64,000 nucleotides of DNA from Diphasiastrum complanatum (Eukaryota; Streptophyta; Lycopodiopsida; Lycopodiales; Lycopodiaceae), in the NCBI GenBank assembly GCA_029204225.1, contig CM055092.1:98896912-98960911 (forward strand), given 5' to 3'. The notes under the pieces were generated by a model, which saw nothing but the letters and a program-made list of their open reading frames with translations, ran no database searches and was not told where the DNA came from. The position numbers and the translations under genes were made by a program. This document shows, piece by piece, positions 1 to 10,760 of this stretch (positions within the stretch are counted from its first letter, which is position 1; the number at the start of each line of letters is the position of its first letter).

Positions 1-29
1 GAGCAATCGGCCCAGTGAGCAATCTCGCT

Positions 30-1060
30 AATTCAAAAGTCAAAATTTGTTTACAGTAAAAATCATTCCAAGTGCTTCTGTTTTTGTTGCCGAATAATTT
101 TTCTTTGAGGAGCTAAGCTGGCGATTTGCATAGTATATTGGATGGTCTTTCTTCTATTCATCCTTCTGGCTCAAACAAACACCAATACCAAATGCTGACA
201 CATCAACATAACAATAAAATAGTTTTGTCCGTAGCTAGGAGGTCTCAGAATTGGAGCATCAGTTCTTTGAATGCTCTCTGTTGTGATGTCGTCCAAATAT
301 AAGCAACTTGCTTCTTAAGTAACTACGTTAAAATAGTAGCAATATAGGCATGATTCTGGATAAATCTTTGATAATAACCCACATGTCCTAGGAAACCCCT
401 TAGTTCACTTAGATTCTTTGGTATCAACAAATTCTTGATAGCTTTGACTTTATCTTTGTCGACTTCAATACCTCTGCTGGATATTCTATGACCCAGAAAA
501 AGTATACCTTCTCTCAGACCGAAAAAACAAGTATCTCGACATCTTTGCAATGTAAGCTTCAGTTTCTGTTTATGAGTCTTAATATTACTGTAAACACATA
601 AATCATTAATGAAAATTTTGAAAAATGTTCTTAGAAAAGTAGAAAAAATCAGCATCGTAATTCTATGGAAAGTAACTGGTGCATTGCAAAGACCGAAGGG
701 AATTTTACTGTAGGCATAAGTGCCCCAATCACTAGTAAAAGTAGTCTTTGGTCGATCCTCCTTCCTTACTCCAATCTGACTTGATTATAACCAGAGAAGC
801 CATAACAGAAACTGTAACGTTCTTGTGCACCAACTTGGTCTAAAATAGATTTTGTGAAAGACAATGGATGGTGATCTTTCTTTGTAGCATCATTCAGCTT
901 CCGAAAATCCTAGCAAATCCGAATCTTGCTAGACTTCTTCTTTGGAACTACAACAATAGGTGATACCCATTCACTACTTAAGACAGGATAGATAATATCT
1001 ACGTTAAGATGCTTGTTGAGTTCATCCTTTACCATTAAAGAGTACTTTGGATTAAGATGA
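30..1060 (-). pseudogene. gypsy reverse transcriptase-RNase H, degraded (copy 1)
   Basis: Minus-strand translation shows RT landmarks: KDHHPLSF, FSGYNQVR, FGLCNAPVTF, then GHRISSRGIEVD and LRGFLGHVGYYQRFI, followed by RNase H signatures near 60-300 (PIHYANRQLSS, NYSATKREALGM). The usual YxDD box reads FIND, so the first Asp of the pair is Asn. The FLDGYSGY-type box reads FCYGFSGY, so its Asp is Tyr. Both changes are also present in copy 2 and therefore predate the duplication. Frame changes occur near 655-800. By family knowledge this polymerase cannot be active. Confidence 0.85.
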
Positions 1061-1071
1061 TACTGTCTCTC

Positions 1072-1344
1072 TCAAACATGAAGTGCATCTTCTTTAAGAT
1101 CAATGCTGTGCTCACCAAATTCTGGAGATATTCCTTTCAAATCATCGAGCGACCGAGAAAATACATCTTGGTACTCTCTCAATAGTTCAGTAAATTCTGC
1201 TAACCTAGTCTCTCCAAGGGACTTCGAAACATGCACATATTTCCTAGGTTCAAGTTCGATTAGCTCTGTAGAATCAGATAGAATTATACTTTCCGTCGTA
1301 CTAGCCTGGATATGGCCATGAATCTCACGTATAGCTAACTTCAC
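1072..1344 (-). pseudogene. gypsy pol linker before RT (copy 1)
   Basis: An open 90-codon stretch on the minus strand carries LLREYQDVFSRSLDDLKGIS, the conserved segment just before the RT domain in plant gypsy polyproteins (usual form: DVFAWS-DMPGI). It sits between the zinc-knuckle region and the RT in the expected order. No protease DTGA/DSGA motif was found next to it. Copy 2 has the same block at 22410-22682 with a few substitutions. Confidence 0.7.
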
Positions 1345-1359
1345 AGATTTATTCTTATT

Positions 1360-2124
1360 GTCAAATGATTTTTATCATCAAATTCTTGCTTTGGTCGAAG
1401 ATTTCTGTTTCGAGGACTTCCTTCGTTCCTTTGAAGGTACTTTTGTGTCATATTTCGAGGAGCTTTTGCTTCTTGTAGTCATTTTAAATAATTTGTTGAC
1501 ATCACCAGGCCAAGATTGGTCAACTGGCTTTGACTATTTAGCTTCAATGACATCAACCTTCTGCACAACAACATCAACCGAAGATTTTAGTTTCGTATCA
1601 GCAGTAGCAGCAGCAGTAGCAATATATTGGTACTTTGGATGCAGCTTCAACGGTTGTGGACAGTCCTGGCTCCTAGTAGTTTGAATACAAAGGAATAAAT
1701 CCGATCGGTTTTCGCGGCAACGGACAATCCGGCGAAAAGTGTCCAGGTTCACTACAATTGTAACAGTTTTCCAAAACTGGTTTATTCAAACTAGAAGGAC
1801 GAAAAAATTCTGGTGGGTTGTGTCTCTTTGGTGCAAACTTTGGTTTGCCTTGTTGGAATGGTACTACGGTACCTTGAACATAATTGGCAGTTGCATCATC
1901 TTGATATATAAAAAGACTGTCTGAGAAGGATCTTTGACATATTTCACTTTCACATATCTACACTCTTCTTTAGAATGTCTAGATGTACCACACTTTGTAC
2001 AACAAAGTGCTGAGTTCAAAGAAGAAGCTTTCAGTCTCTTGTTTGTAATTTTTGAAATCTGAACTTTTAGATCGTTAAATTTCCTATTAAGGTCAGCCAT
2101 GTTACTTTTCCAAAGCTTTTCCAC
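1360..2124 (-). pseudogene. gypsy gag C-terminal zinc-knuckle region (copy 1)
   Basis: Two CX2CX4HX4C knuckles are readable on the minus strand: CTKCGTSRHSKEEC and CYNCSEPGHFSPDC. Compared with copy 2, 14 bases are missing between 1666 and 1667. This shifts the frame and removes the start of a third, already decayed knuckle. A Lys/Ser-rich tail follows. Nucleocapsid-type RNA binding is the family role. This copy cannot encode a continuous protein. Confidence 0.8.
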
Positions 2125-2169
2125 TTTAGAAGTTGAAGACTTATCCTCATGATTTTTACCATCTTCTTT

Positions 2170-3135
2170 TCATTTAGACTTTCGTTTCTTTCTTCGATCG
2201 GTATCATTGGTTTCTGTGTCTGATGAGTCACTAGAATCAGAATCAGAATTGGAAAAACTTAAACTAGATTTAGATTTAGATTCATCTTCACTGTCACTAG
2301 AGTCATGCTTAGATTTTTGAGTACGTTTGGTAGAACATCTTTTATGTGCTAACTTGGAAGTCTCATAATTCTCAGCACTTACTTTGACTACTGTTAAAGA
2401 TGTCATATCTCCTTGTCTACAGTATCAGTCAATTTTCGATGGTAAACCTGCCAAAAATCACTCGAGCTGCATTGTGACAGGGTACACACCCGTTAATTTC
2501 CAATTAGATTCTCTACTTTTCATGTATACCTTCGAAGCAATTCTTTTTCTTTCTTCAAGACATTATTAAGTCGTCCAAGGATTTTGGACGAATAACCAAT
2601 TTCTTGAAAATGGTTTAAAAATGCATCTTTCAGTAGTACCCAAGTGGCAACATATTTTGGTTCAACTTGACTGTACCATATGTGTGGCTTGCTTTCTCGG
2701 AAAACCTGGAAAAATTCGCAACTTGTCTGCATCAGCACCTTGGTTATTCAAGTTAGCAATTGACTCGAACTGTGAAATGTAAATGTCAGCATGATATGAA
2801 GATGTTCCTTTAAAATAATCATATTTGATCTTCGAGATTGAAGTAAAGCGAGGAGCCAGGCCATCCATAATCAACTTTGGAACTGGATTCGGATCAGGCT
2901 TTGGAACTGGATTAACAAATTTAGAACCTAATTCAGCTACAGCAGAAGCTTCAGTTTCCAGTAGGTTTTCATAATTAAAATTCAAGAAGCGAGATTCTCT
3001 TCTTTGCAAAGATTCTTGAATTCTTTTGAAAAAAAAATCTCGAATGTTGGGGTTATTCTCGACGAATTGTAAATAAATAAAATCGACCAATAAAATGTGC
3101 TGCGAGAGCATGGCATCCTGTGCGTATAAGCCCAT
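2170..3135 (-). pseudogene. gypsy gag N-terminal and middle region (copy 1)
   Basis: The first reading block (2662-3135) begins MGLYAQDAM and contains KIKYDYFKGTSSYHADIYIS, a gag-like stretch. The next block (2520-2738) contains WVLLKDAFLNHFQEIGYSS, matching the W-x-LK-x-F-x-x-F core of plant retrotransposon gag. A third block (2170-2406) is very rich in Ser, Asp, Glu and Lys, and is unusual for a gag. The blocks lie in different frames, so the gene is broken. Near 3115-3170 a roughly 30-bp segment with TGTGCGTATAAGCCCAT is duplicated in tandem. Confidence 0.75.
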
Positions 3136-3142
3136 GGCTCAT

Positions 3143-5835
3143 TGCATCTTGTGCGTATAAGCCCATCACTCTATTACAAACAAGACTTTTCCTTCAAATA
3201 TTTTCAACCCGAGTGAATTCCCACAAGTAGTAATTTATATGACATAACATTCTTTCAGAAAAATAACTTCATGTTGGAAAGAATTCATATAAACTATTGT
3301 GATGTCTATATTCGAGAAATTACTAAGAAGTAAAGGATTAATTAAGAAAGCGAGAAATAGATTTTAGGGCCTCTGATTTTGTAATTAATGAGATACCACA
3401 TTGGGATCTAGATTAAACCTCAAAATTTTCCAAAATACCCCACATTTGATCAAATGGTTTTATTTTTCTCATATCGTGACTAGGTACTAAAATACACCCT
3501 GGATCATCAGATATTTAAAGTCATAGAATTTCCTTTCCAAAATTACTGATGTCCCATACCATCAGCTTTTCCTTCCAGAAAATACTTAACTGTCTCATCT
3601 GATATTCTAGAGATCCACTGATCATCTAGTTGTCCTATAATCACTATAAGATATTATCTCTTGTTCCCATATACTGGAGAACCCATTTTTTTGGATGACT
3701 GGCATGTCTATCAGATGAATACCACAATAAAACACCTGATCTTGTGATTTAAACAAAAGAATTAACACGATCTACATTACATTCTGATCCTTCCAGGTTA
3801 GTGATAAGCTTTATTGATGCATCAAATCTAGGGACAAGCTTCTATCAACTAACAGATCCAATGTAATCCATGTGTCACATTCTACTTCTAACATCACAAC
3901 TGACAGCCAAAACCGTAGATAACTCAATGGTTACAAAGATATAAGTTATGAATTCAACTAAATGAATTCCATCAAGGAAATTGATATCCGGTATATTATT
4001 TACTGTGATTATTAAAATCCTAGTTGCGAAGTACATTTCCTGCTCACACTTACTACCATTGATATCCACTCTTCTTCCCTCCTTAGAATTTTCAGTTTCC
4101 TGAAAATTTGTATTCAGCTAAGGTACTAAGAAGACGTAACAAAATTATTGTAGTAAAAAAGTCTGAAACAATTTCATCTCTATCCTATACTTGGGCTGAA
4201 TAACTGATCAACCAAAAATCATCTACTAGTATAGTCTAATCTACTGAATATAATTCACCATAGTATTTAATTGGAAATGAAATCAATTTTTTTTTCTTTT
4301 GATCACTTCCTATCAATTACCAATTTCAAATAAAATTGGACTATTTTTCTTTTTTATTGAACTGGCTTAAGAATTACTCCGTTAAAGTTGTCTGTAATTA
4401 ATGGAAATTTCATGAAATTTGGATTCGGGTACTTCTTTTTTTGTATTCACACAAAAAATTGTGGAATAAAGAATTGCCTCCAAATATTATCCATTTTATT
4501 CCAGTAATTACTTTAACAAGTATCTCAAAAGCTTTTGGCCCGTTCAATCTTAATGATTAAAATCATCAAGAACCCAAAACCAATTGATTGGTGTTCCACC
4601 GACTTGAAAAGGAGAAAACAAAACACAATTTAACTCCATGTACCGGGAGTATCAATACTCCAGAGTTAAATGGTTTAAAATGCATAATACCAAGCAATCG
4701 AATTCCTATACCGGGTATATGCCTGAGAACCATACTATTCTTTGGCTTAAAAAGATTCATTCCAAAAACCGATTATTAGAGCTTCACCAAAGATCCAATA
4801 GTACCAAAGTTCCATAAATCTGGGCTTACGTGTATCTGCCGATGTACAAAACAAAGTCCATGTAACTATCAATACTTACATCATTACAAGGTTTTCTTAA
4901 ATTGACAACTGAACAACGAGAAATCAAATTTCTGTAAGCGTGTGCTAGTAACTTAAATTTACCGGGTTGATTTTAAGGAATTAAAAGAATTCCCCTCTAA
5001 ACCAACTTAAAGTTACTCCATGTCTAAAACCTTGAAATGCCTTGACATCCGGCACGTAACAAGCATAACCATGCAATTCCCAAAATTGCCAAATTTGAAA
5101 CCCCTGCATGAGAGTCAAAACTGCCGGTCACTTCCCTTCAAAAATGCCAGACCAACATGCCTAAAAGTATCTACTTCCAAGGCCATGCAAAAACTTGAAC
5201 ACCAAACCCTAATAGGTTGAAGGGAATCCCGAACCCAAACAGTAGCCACCATCTCTTTGAAGAAATGCTTCCTCATCGCATCAAAATCAAAAAAAATTTG
5301 CCCCCAGTTCTTCCAATCTATGTTCCTAGGCATGCAAATTCACTGGAGGATCTACTTAGATAAACCTACCAATCCTCAATCTGCAGCCACCAGCATCCTA
5401 ACCAATATTGTCTACAGTCCATAGAAACTGGAAAGAATCAAATTTATTGATAATTTTACTATGAATCTAAACAAGATGTCAGGATTTGGAAAAGTATGGA
5501 TAAACATATGTATCCAAGCAGAATCCCACCTTGATCCAAGCAACGAAATCTCACATAACATATCCTTCTACACCATTTGAAAGTTTCCTCTAAAAAATTG
5601 GAAATTACTAGTGAATTCACACATTCTCAACATCTTTCAATCAAAATTAACCTTGTAGAAGAGCACTCTACCATAATTTCGAAAAGTATGCTACTTATCC
5701 AGACTTTGTGAATCCAACTCCATAATTCCCTTGAGAAAAAACAGCACTCCAGCCGGGATGTAAATCCAAGCACTTCAACTTCCAAATCGATGTAGAGCTT
5801 GCTTCCATCCTATCCAAGACCGCATCTTAGCCAGG
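3143..5835. other. No recognised gene; AT-rich spacer or decayed element interior
   Basis: Only short open stretches occur, such as 5115-5333 on the minus strand, and none shows a family motif I recognise. The right part lies next to a minus-strand primer site and LTR (5834-6255), so 3143-5833 may be the decayed interior of that element. That is inference from position only. Confidence 0.5.
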
Positions 5836-5845
5836 CTCTGATACC
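5834..5845 (-). promoter_or_regulatory. copia primer-binding site (initiator-Met type)
   Basis: The plus strand reads GCTCTGATACCA, the reverse complement of TGGTATCAGAGC, which is the standard plant copia minus-strand priming site. It lies next to an LTR-like segment whose plus-strand start is TGTAAAGATCC. Confidence 0.75.
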
Positions 5846-5847
5846 AA

Positions 5848-6255
5848 TGTAAAGATCCTAGAGGATTGACCCTAAGATGAGGATAGGAGAACACAATAAG
5901 AGAGACAATGGAGCCAAACCACCCAACCAATCCTATATCAAAACCTAGATCTAGCCCGCAAGCCATGTCATGCGAAGCAAGAGGAAAAGAGAGAAACTGG
6001 TAACCTAAACTCCAATATATCGATGGGAGAATCCCTACGTCACTATATAGAGAGTAGAGTCATGTGCATGAAACCATGCAGCCCCCATGCAGGTCAACTA
6101 TAAATAGGTCTCATCTCTTCATGTAGTCCTCATGTCTATATCCCTCACAGAAATATGCAATACTCCATATGTCTCAATTAGATTGTCTGGGTCCTCTCAA
6201 GGTTATTAGTCACAAACTGGCCTTGACATGGAATTAAATCATGACATGACCAACA
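5848..6255 (-). repeat. putative copia LTR, about 408 bp
   Basis: The segment starts TGTAAAGATCC and ends GACCAACA on the plus strand, giving TG...CA ends, and abuts a minus-strand primer-binding site on its left. That makes it the 5' LTR of a minus-strand element. No partner LTR was found in the window, so the right boundary rests only on the TG/CA rule. Confidence 0.5.
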
Positions 6256-6279
6256 ATCTCGAATACTGGAGGGCCGGTC

Positions 6280-7045
6280 TGTTAGATTTCTTATGCTCAG
6301 ACTTAACCGAAGACCGACAACATATTTCTAGGCCTTCACATTTTTTCCCTTTGAGATTTAATATGCCTTAGAAATTATTTTAAGGCACCTTCATCTTTTT
6401 TGTCTTTTTTGCTCCTTAGCGAAAAATGCGACACACTAGCCAAGTGGCCATAATACCTTGGAAATCAGTTTTTAAAGCACCTTTGTCTTTTTCGCTCCTT
6501 ACCGAAAAATGCAACACATTGGCCAAGTGGCTAAAATACCTTAGAAATCATTTTTAGGCACCTACGCCTTTTTTGGCTTTTTTAGGTTTTCGCATTTTTT
6601 TGACCGACTTCGCCAACTTATGAGTAACCTTAAAACAGCTGGACAAACAAATATCCCAAAGGCGGTTGGCGGTTTCCAATTTTGTACAAATGTAAAGACT
6701 GGCATAAATAACCTTAAAGGCTTGTAGGATATTTTCTCTCTTGTAAATATCTATATTAGCTGAATCAAGCTATGGAAGTATTAATTTTTGGAATTCCTCT
6801 TTGAATCAAAGTCATTTGTAGCCAGCGATATCACCCTCAACAAGTTGAAGTTATTACTTCAAGCCATTGTACTCACTGTTGATATTTATTAGAGTGTAAT
6901 TTTTGTCTCACTATTGCATCGTTCATTGACTATATGAATTCTTCTACTTGAATATTTTTGTTGCTAAATGTTGCATTTCCGTTCCCACACACCTACGCTC
7001 TGAGCAACCGAGCCTCCGCTCGCCCACAACCACCGTTTTACGACA
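6280..7045 (+). repeat. 5' LTR of an old copia element
   Basis: Begins TGTTAGATTT, ends TTACGACA, and is followed directly by a plus-strand primer site. It contains an imperfect tandem repeat (6362-6565) and shares several blocks with the split LTR at 38656-50244, for example around TTGTACTNANTGTNGATNNTTAT and the segment before the primer site. The two LTRs therefore belong to the same or a sister family. Confidence 0.65.
6362..6565. repeat. imperfect tandem repeat, about 83-90 bp unit, 2.4 copies
   Basis: The motif CCTTAGAAAT...GGCACC recurs at about 6366, 6456 and 6539. The intervening text, with GCTCCTTA-CGAAAAATGC and GCCAAGTGGC, is repeated as well. It lies in the U3 part of the LTR, where such repeats are common. 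Confidence 0.7.
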
Positions 7046-7061
7046 TGGTATCAGAACAGAC
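7046..7061 (+). promoter_or_regulatory. copia primer-binding site variant
   Basis: TGGTATCAGAACAGAC directly after the LTR end. It matches the Met-tRNA site for the first 10 bases and then differs from the usual GC. Confidence 0.7.
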
Positions 7062-7188
7062 ATTTCAGTAATCTACATTTTTACAACGGATTATCAGTCT
7101 TGTTTCTATCAAGACGTCTTTTTAGCAAACGCGCAGCCAACAGTATTCCGACAGTCATTGTTTCTACCAACGATCTCGTTCAACCATA

Positions 7189-7605
7189 ATGGATCCGGCA
7201 TCCAGTTCATCTCTCATTGACAAACTCGATGGAGATAACTACCATTTCTAGAAATTCAAGGTGAAGGTTATACTTCTAGCCAAAGATCTGTTGGACATTG
7301 TTGATGGCACAGAACTCAAACCAGAAGGTGATGCAACCGTCATCACCAAGTGGAAACTGAGAGATGGCAAAGCATTTGCCATGATCACCCTCAACATCAA
7401 GGACACTCAGATCAGCCACATATGTGCTGCTCAGACAGCTAAGAATGCATGGGACATCCTAGGAACTCTCTACGACATTAGAGGCATTACATCCAAGCTC
7501 CAACAAGATAGCAGAATACCATTTTTCAACAAATACCCTTTGATTATACAGATCAGACTGGAAGAACTCAAAAAATTAACAAAAACAGAGGTCAAAATCA
7601 CTTAA
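7189..7605 (+). pseudogene. copia gag N-terminal remnant
   Basis: The ATG at 7189 starts a gag-like frame with LIDKLDGDNYHF, then an in-frame TAG at 7249-7251 where the family usually has Trp (NYxxW). Downstream the frame stays open with VDGTELKPEGDATVITKW and AKNAWDILGTLYD, typical UBN2/copia gag features. It ends by frame loss near 7600. The copia copy at 59525-60040 begins with a close match to the VDGTELKPEGD part, so both belong to one family. Confidence 0.8.
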
Positions 7606-8523
7606 ACTGATGGATCAGCTACCATATTTTCATAAGAACTCTTGTAGGACCCACCATAGTCAGATCTAACTCAAATGGAGGTCTTATAGAAAGCTCTTCA
7701 GGAGTTATTTGTAAAGGAGTAGTAAAAAAAGAGCCTCTAGGAGAGTTCAAACAAGGGGAAACTTCAGAGCCTTCGCATGCCATGAATGAAAAGATTCAAA
7801 ATCTATATGCAAGACTAGAATGCACTTATCTTCTTTATATCAGATTGAAAAATATCCAAGATTGACTGCCAAAAGACATTTATGATCTGCAATAATCAGT
7901 ACCGTACAACAAATCTTCACTTATCTATTAGCTACACCTATTGGAAAATAGCTAATGATCCAATCCATCGTCATACTTAAACATGAACAATAGTGCTTGC
8001 GAAAAACCAACAAATAATACAAACAACCTAATTGTTGAAATTCATTTTTCACCTCTTCATTTTAGATTTACAAGTTATTCATATGGTCATATGAAATCTT
8101 AGGTTTTAAGGTTTTATTTGAACCTTAGGTTTTAAAATTTTATTTTAACCTTTTACCAATTTTGTAATGATCTTGTGAGTTTTTTATAAGGTTAGTTTGA
8201 AACGTTTTTATGAGCAACAAAAGCTTAAACCCTAAGACTCTTCAAACATCATTTTTTAATATACCATGTGATGGTTTTGTTGGAGTGAAATTAGATGTAT
8301 AATCAGATTGAGAGTACATGAAAAAGAGGGCCTCTAATGTGTATTCATTTTTGACAAAGTCCATCATTGGAGAATGTTCTTCTACATAGAGTACACAAGT
8401 AAAACATAGACTCCCAAGAGGGAGTACACTTTAGGCGTAATACCAACTAGAAGTAAATACCCAAAATCTCTTGTTCATAATCTTTATAGTCATTGTTGCC
8501 ACCTGCGGTAGTCTTGCCATGCA
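7606..8523. other. No recognised gene
   Basis: AT-rich spacer between the gag remnant and the ARD gene promoter. A short direct repeat around CTTAGGTTTTAAGGTTTTA occurs near 8098-8140. Nothing else could be assigned. Confidence 0.5.
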
Positions 8524-8532
8524 TATATAAAG
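8524..8532 (+). promoter_or_regulatory. TATA box of the ARD-like gene
   Basis: TATATAAAG lies about 490 bp before the proposed start codon. The following 8555-8900 segment is more GC-rich than its surroundings and could be a noncoding first exon. A good 3' splice site (AAATTTCAG) falls just before the ATG at 9013, which suggests a 5'UTR intron. Position and composition are seen; the function is inferred. Confidence 0.5.
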
Positions 8533-9012
8533 GTTGGGTGTTGGTTCTCTCCGAGAAGACTTAGGATGCAGTGCCACCGCCACCTCTCCTTCACCCTTAA
8601 CCCTTCATCCCTACACGCGGCTCTGACCTTCTCGATCTATTACGCTACTTCGAAATCTGGGAAATCTCTCTCTCGATCTCTCGATCTTTTGGTTGCTTTT
8701 GCTCTCGTGCGCTCATACATATCACTGACGGTGGAGAAACTACCACACTAATGCTCTATAGCTAAAGATACTGCTAGCTAGTCCGCGGCTATTTCTCAAA
8801 AAACTACTCCGCCGCCTACTGATCGGGAGAAGTTTCCTGTCTCCAACGCCACCACTGCACTGCTGCTCTCTGAACCACCGATACCAGGAACAATTCTGAT
8901 GTATTGTTCCTGCATAAAGCTTACATTGGCACTCACTGGCTCTAACAGCAATTTGGGCTTCTGGTGCATAGTGTTTTTTGGTCGGTCTTATCTTAGTATA
9001 TTAAATTTCAGC

Positions 9013-10760
9013 ATGGAAATTGCCCAGATTCACGTTCAGGTGCGTGTTTACACCCTTGTTTTTGTGATGCTCGTTCGCAGCAGGAGTTTTCGTCAATGCT
9101 ATGTGTTGATAGTTTCTTGTAACTAATTGTATATTTCGTAGCTATTTGGGAGTGTGTACGGGCACCTGGGAGGTCATTGCTTAGTAGTGTGGGGTAATGA
9201 TTGAACATAGACTAGACAGAGTGTGAGTTTAATTCAACTTGCTGTTCCACGATCCGTCACTTACTCTAATTAATTTCTCTTGCATTCGTTGGCATTTCTA
9301 TATATTAGCTTGTCAGAGAGTTTTTCTTTCGGAATTGGTGAGAACATGTTTTTGAGTCGAAAGATGGTTTGATCCAAATCCCACGCAAGCAGTACACATC
9401 GCTTTCTTTCCTTCATAACTTCACATAGTCTTGCCAGCATTGTTCTAACATAGACGCAGCAACCTATAAATGGACTGATACTGAATGGTTGATCAGTTAT
9501 GACATTTCAGTTACAAAAGCTTTTGCTAGTTAAGACGTTCTAATTATATTGTTTTCACTGAATGTAGAAAGAGTTGGAAGCTTGGGAGTACAATGCAAAC
9601 GATGAGGATCACCGGCTTACGCACAAGTTTAATCCCAATCGTCCAGTGCCACAGGAACACATCCACGGTACTCACACTCAGCAAGCAACTACTGAGATTA
9701 GTTTTACTTGTACCTATTGGAGATATTGGAGAAGATATGAAAGGAGCAAATTCAAGCTGAATTTACTAACTATGCAAGTTTTGACTGTCAGAGCTGGGAG
9801 TGCTGACATGGAAGCTTGATGTAGACGAATGGGAAAAGAACACTTTGATAGAAACAATCAAGATGGATCGTGGGTACAAATACTCGGTATTGTCCTCGCC
9901 TAAATTGATTCAGTTGGTTTGGACTCTAGAGTTTCTATCAGCTTGAGTTTGTTATTGGAATCGCAATATTAAATCATGGGCCATAAATAGGAGGGAGAAG
10001 CTAATATTCTCAATGACGTGTGGCACTAGGAGGTCGTGACTGTTTGCCCCAAAGAGATGGAAGATTTCGAAGAAAAAGTGAAAGGATTTTTCGAAGAACT
10101 TATGCATTCTCAAGAGGAAATACGGTTGATACTTGATGGCAACGGTCAGAAGAGGCCATTAACGAATATTAGCTTAAAAATTAGAATATGTTGTTTTGTC
10201 TCTGTTTTCAGTCAAATTCAGTGATTGCAAGAACAATTTAGCCGTAATGGGTTGATCTTGCGTTTGCAGGCTACTAGGACATTCGAGATTATGACGGTAA
10301 ATGGATTCGTTTCCGCGTAACTAAGGGTGATATGATTGTTCTTCCTCCAGGAATGTTTCACAGGTTTACGATTGATGAGAACAATTATATCAAGGTAATG
10401 CAACCATGTATGAAACTTTTTCCCATCATAACGATTTCAGAATCTTGTTGATTGCAGTGCTAGTGTTACACTCTAAAGCCTGCATACTTGGGTACAGGCA
10501 CTTCTCTTGTACACAGACGTTCCATACAGGACCCAGCATGGAGCGGAGAGTGAAAGTGCTGCAAGGTAAGAAAGCCAGCCTCAGCATTGGGTAACATTCG
10601 CAAATTATCTTAACATTCATAAAGTTCTCGACTACCACGAAAAAAAGCAAGCTCTTTTACGTTGCTCTCATTGTCTGGATCGTGGTACAGGAAAGAATAC
10701 GTGGACAAAGTGCTGAATAACCCTGCGGCCGTTCATAGACACCGCATTACCACTCAGTGA
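9013..10760 (+). pseudogene. acireductone dioxygenase (ARD)-like gene, seven exons, probably non-functional
   Basis: ARD enzymes act in the methionine salvage cycle, oxidising acireductone in a metal-dependent cupin. Proposed exons with GT-AG borders: 9013-9039, 9568-9667, 9792-9886, 10030-10144, 10270-10394, 10498-10565, 10691-10760. Phases agree throughout and give about 198 codons, close to the family's usual 180-200. Recognisable pieces are ELGVLTWKLD, VCPKEMEDFEEKVKGFF, EEIRLILDG, DIRDYDGKWIR, MIVLPPGMFHRFTID and ARKEYV. Two defects are visible: TAG at 10275-10277, where the family has GYFD, and Leu in place of the first His of the HxHx4E metal motif (ELMHSQEE). The later ligand His (FHRF) is kept. 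Introns are retained, so this is not a retrocopy. Exon 1 is the least certain. Confidence 0.8.

Larger units (their letters stand above)
1..3142 (-). mobile_element. Ty3/gypsy remnant, copy 1 (gag, zinc knuckles, RT, RNase H)
   Basis: On the minus strand the order is gag, a Ser/Asp/Lys-rich stretch, CCHC zinc knuckles, a pre-RT linker, reverse transcriptase and RNase H, which is the Ty3/gypsy order. No protease motif is visible between the knuckles and the linker, and no integrase follows RNase H inside the window. Position 1 lies at the point where the second copy (21338-24496) passes into a coiled-coil-type sequence, so the element probably continues to the left. The two copies match closely over about 3.1 kb. 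Frameshifts and stops make this copy defective. Confidence 0.85.

Noticed and set aside
8566-8751. 61-codon frame that looked like a transit peptide before the ARD gene
   Set aside because: No donor joins it in frame to the ARD exons; it is more likely 5'UTR.
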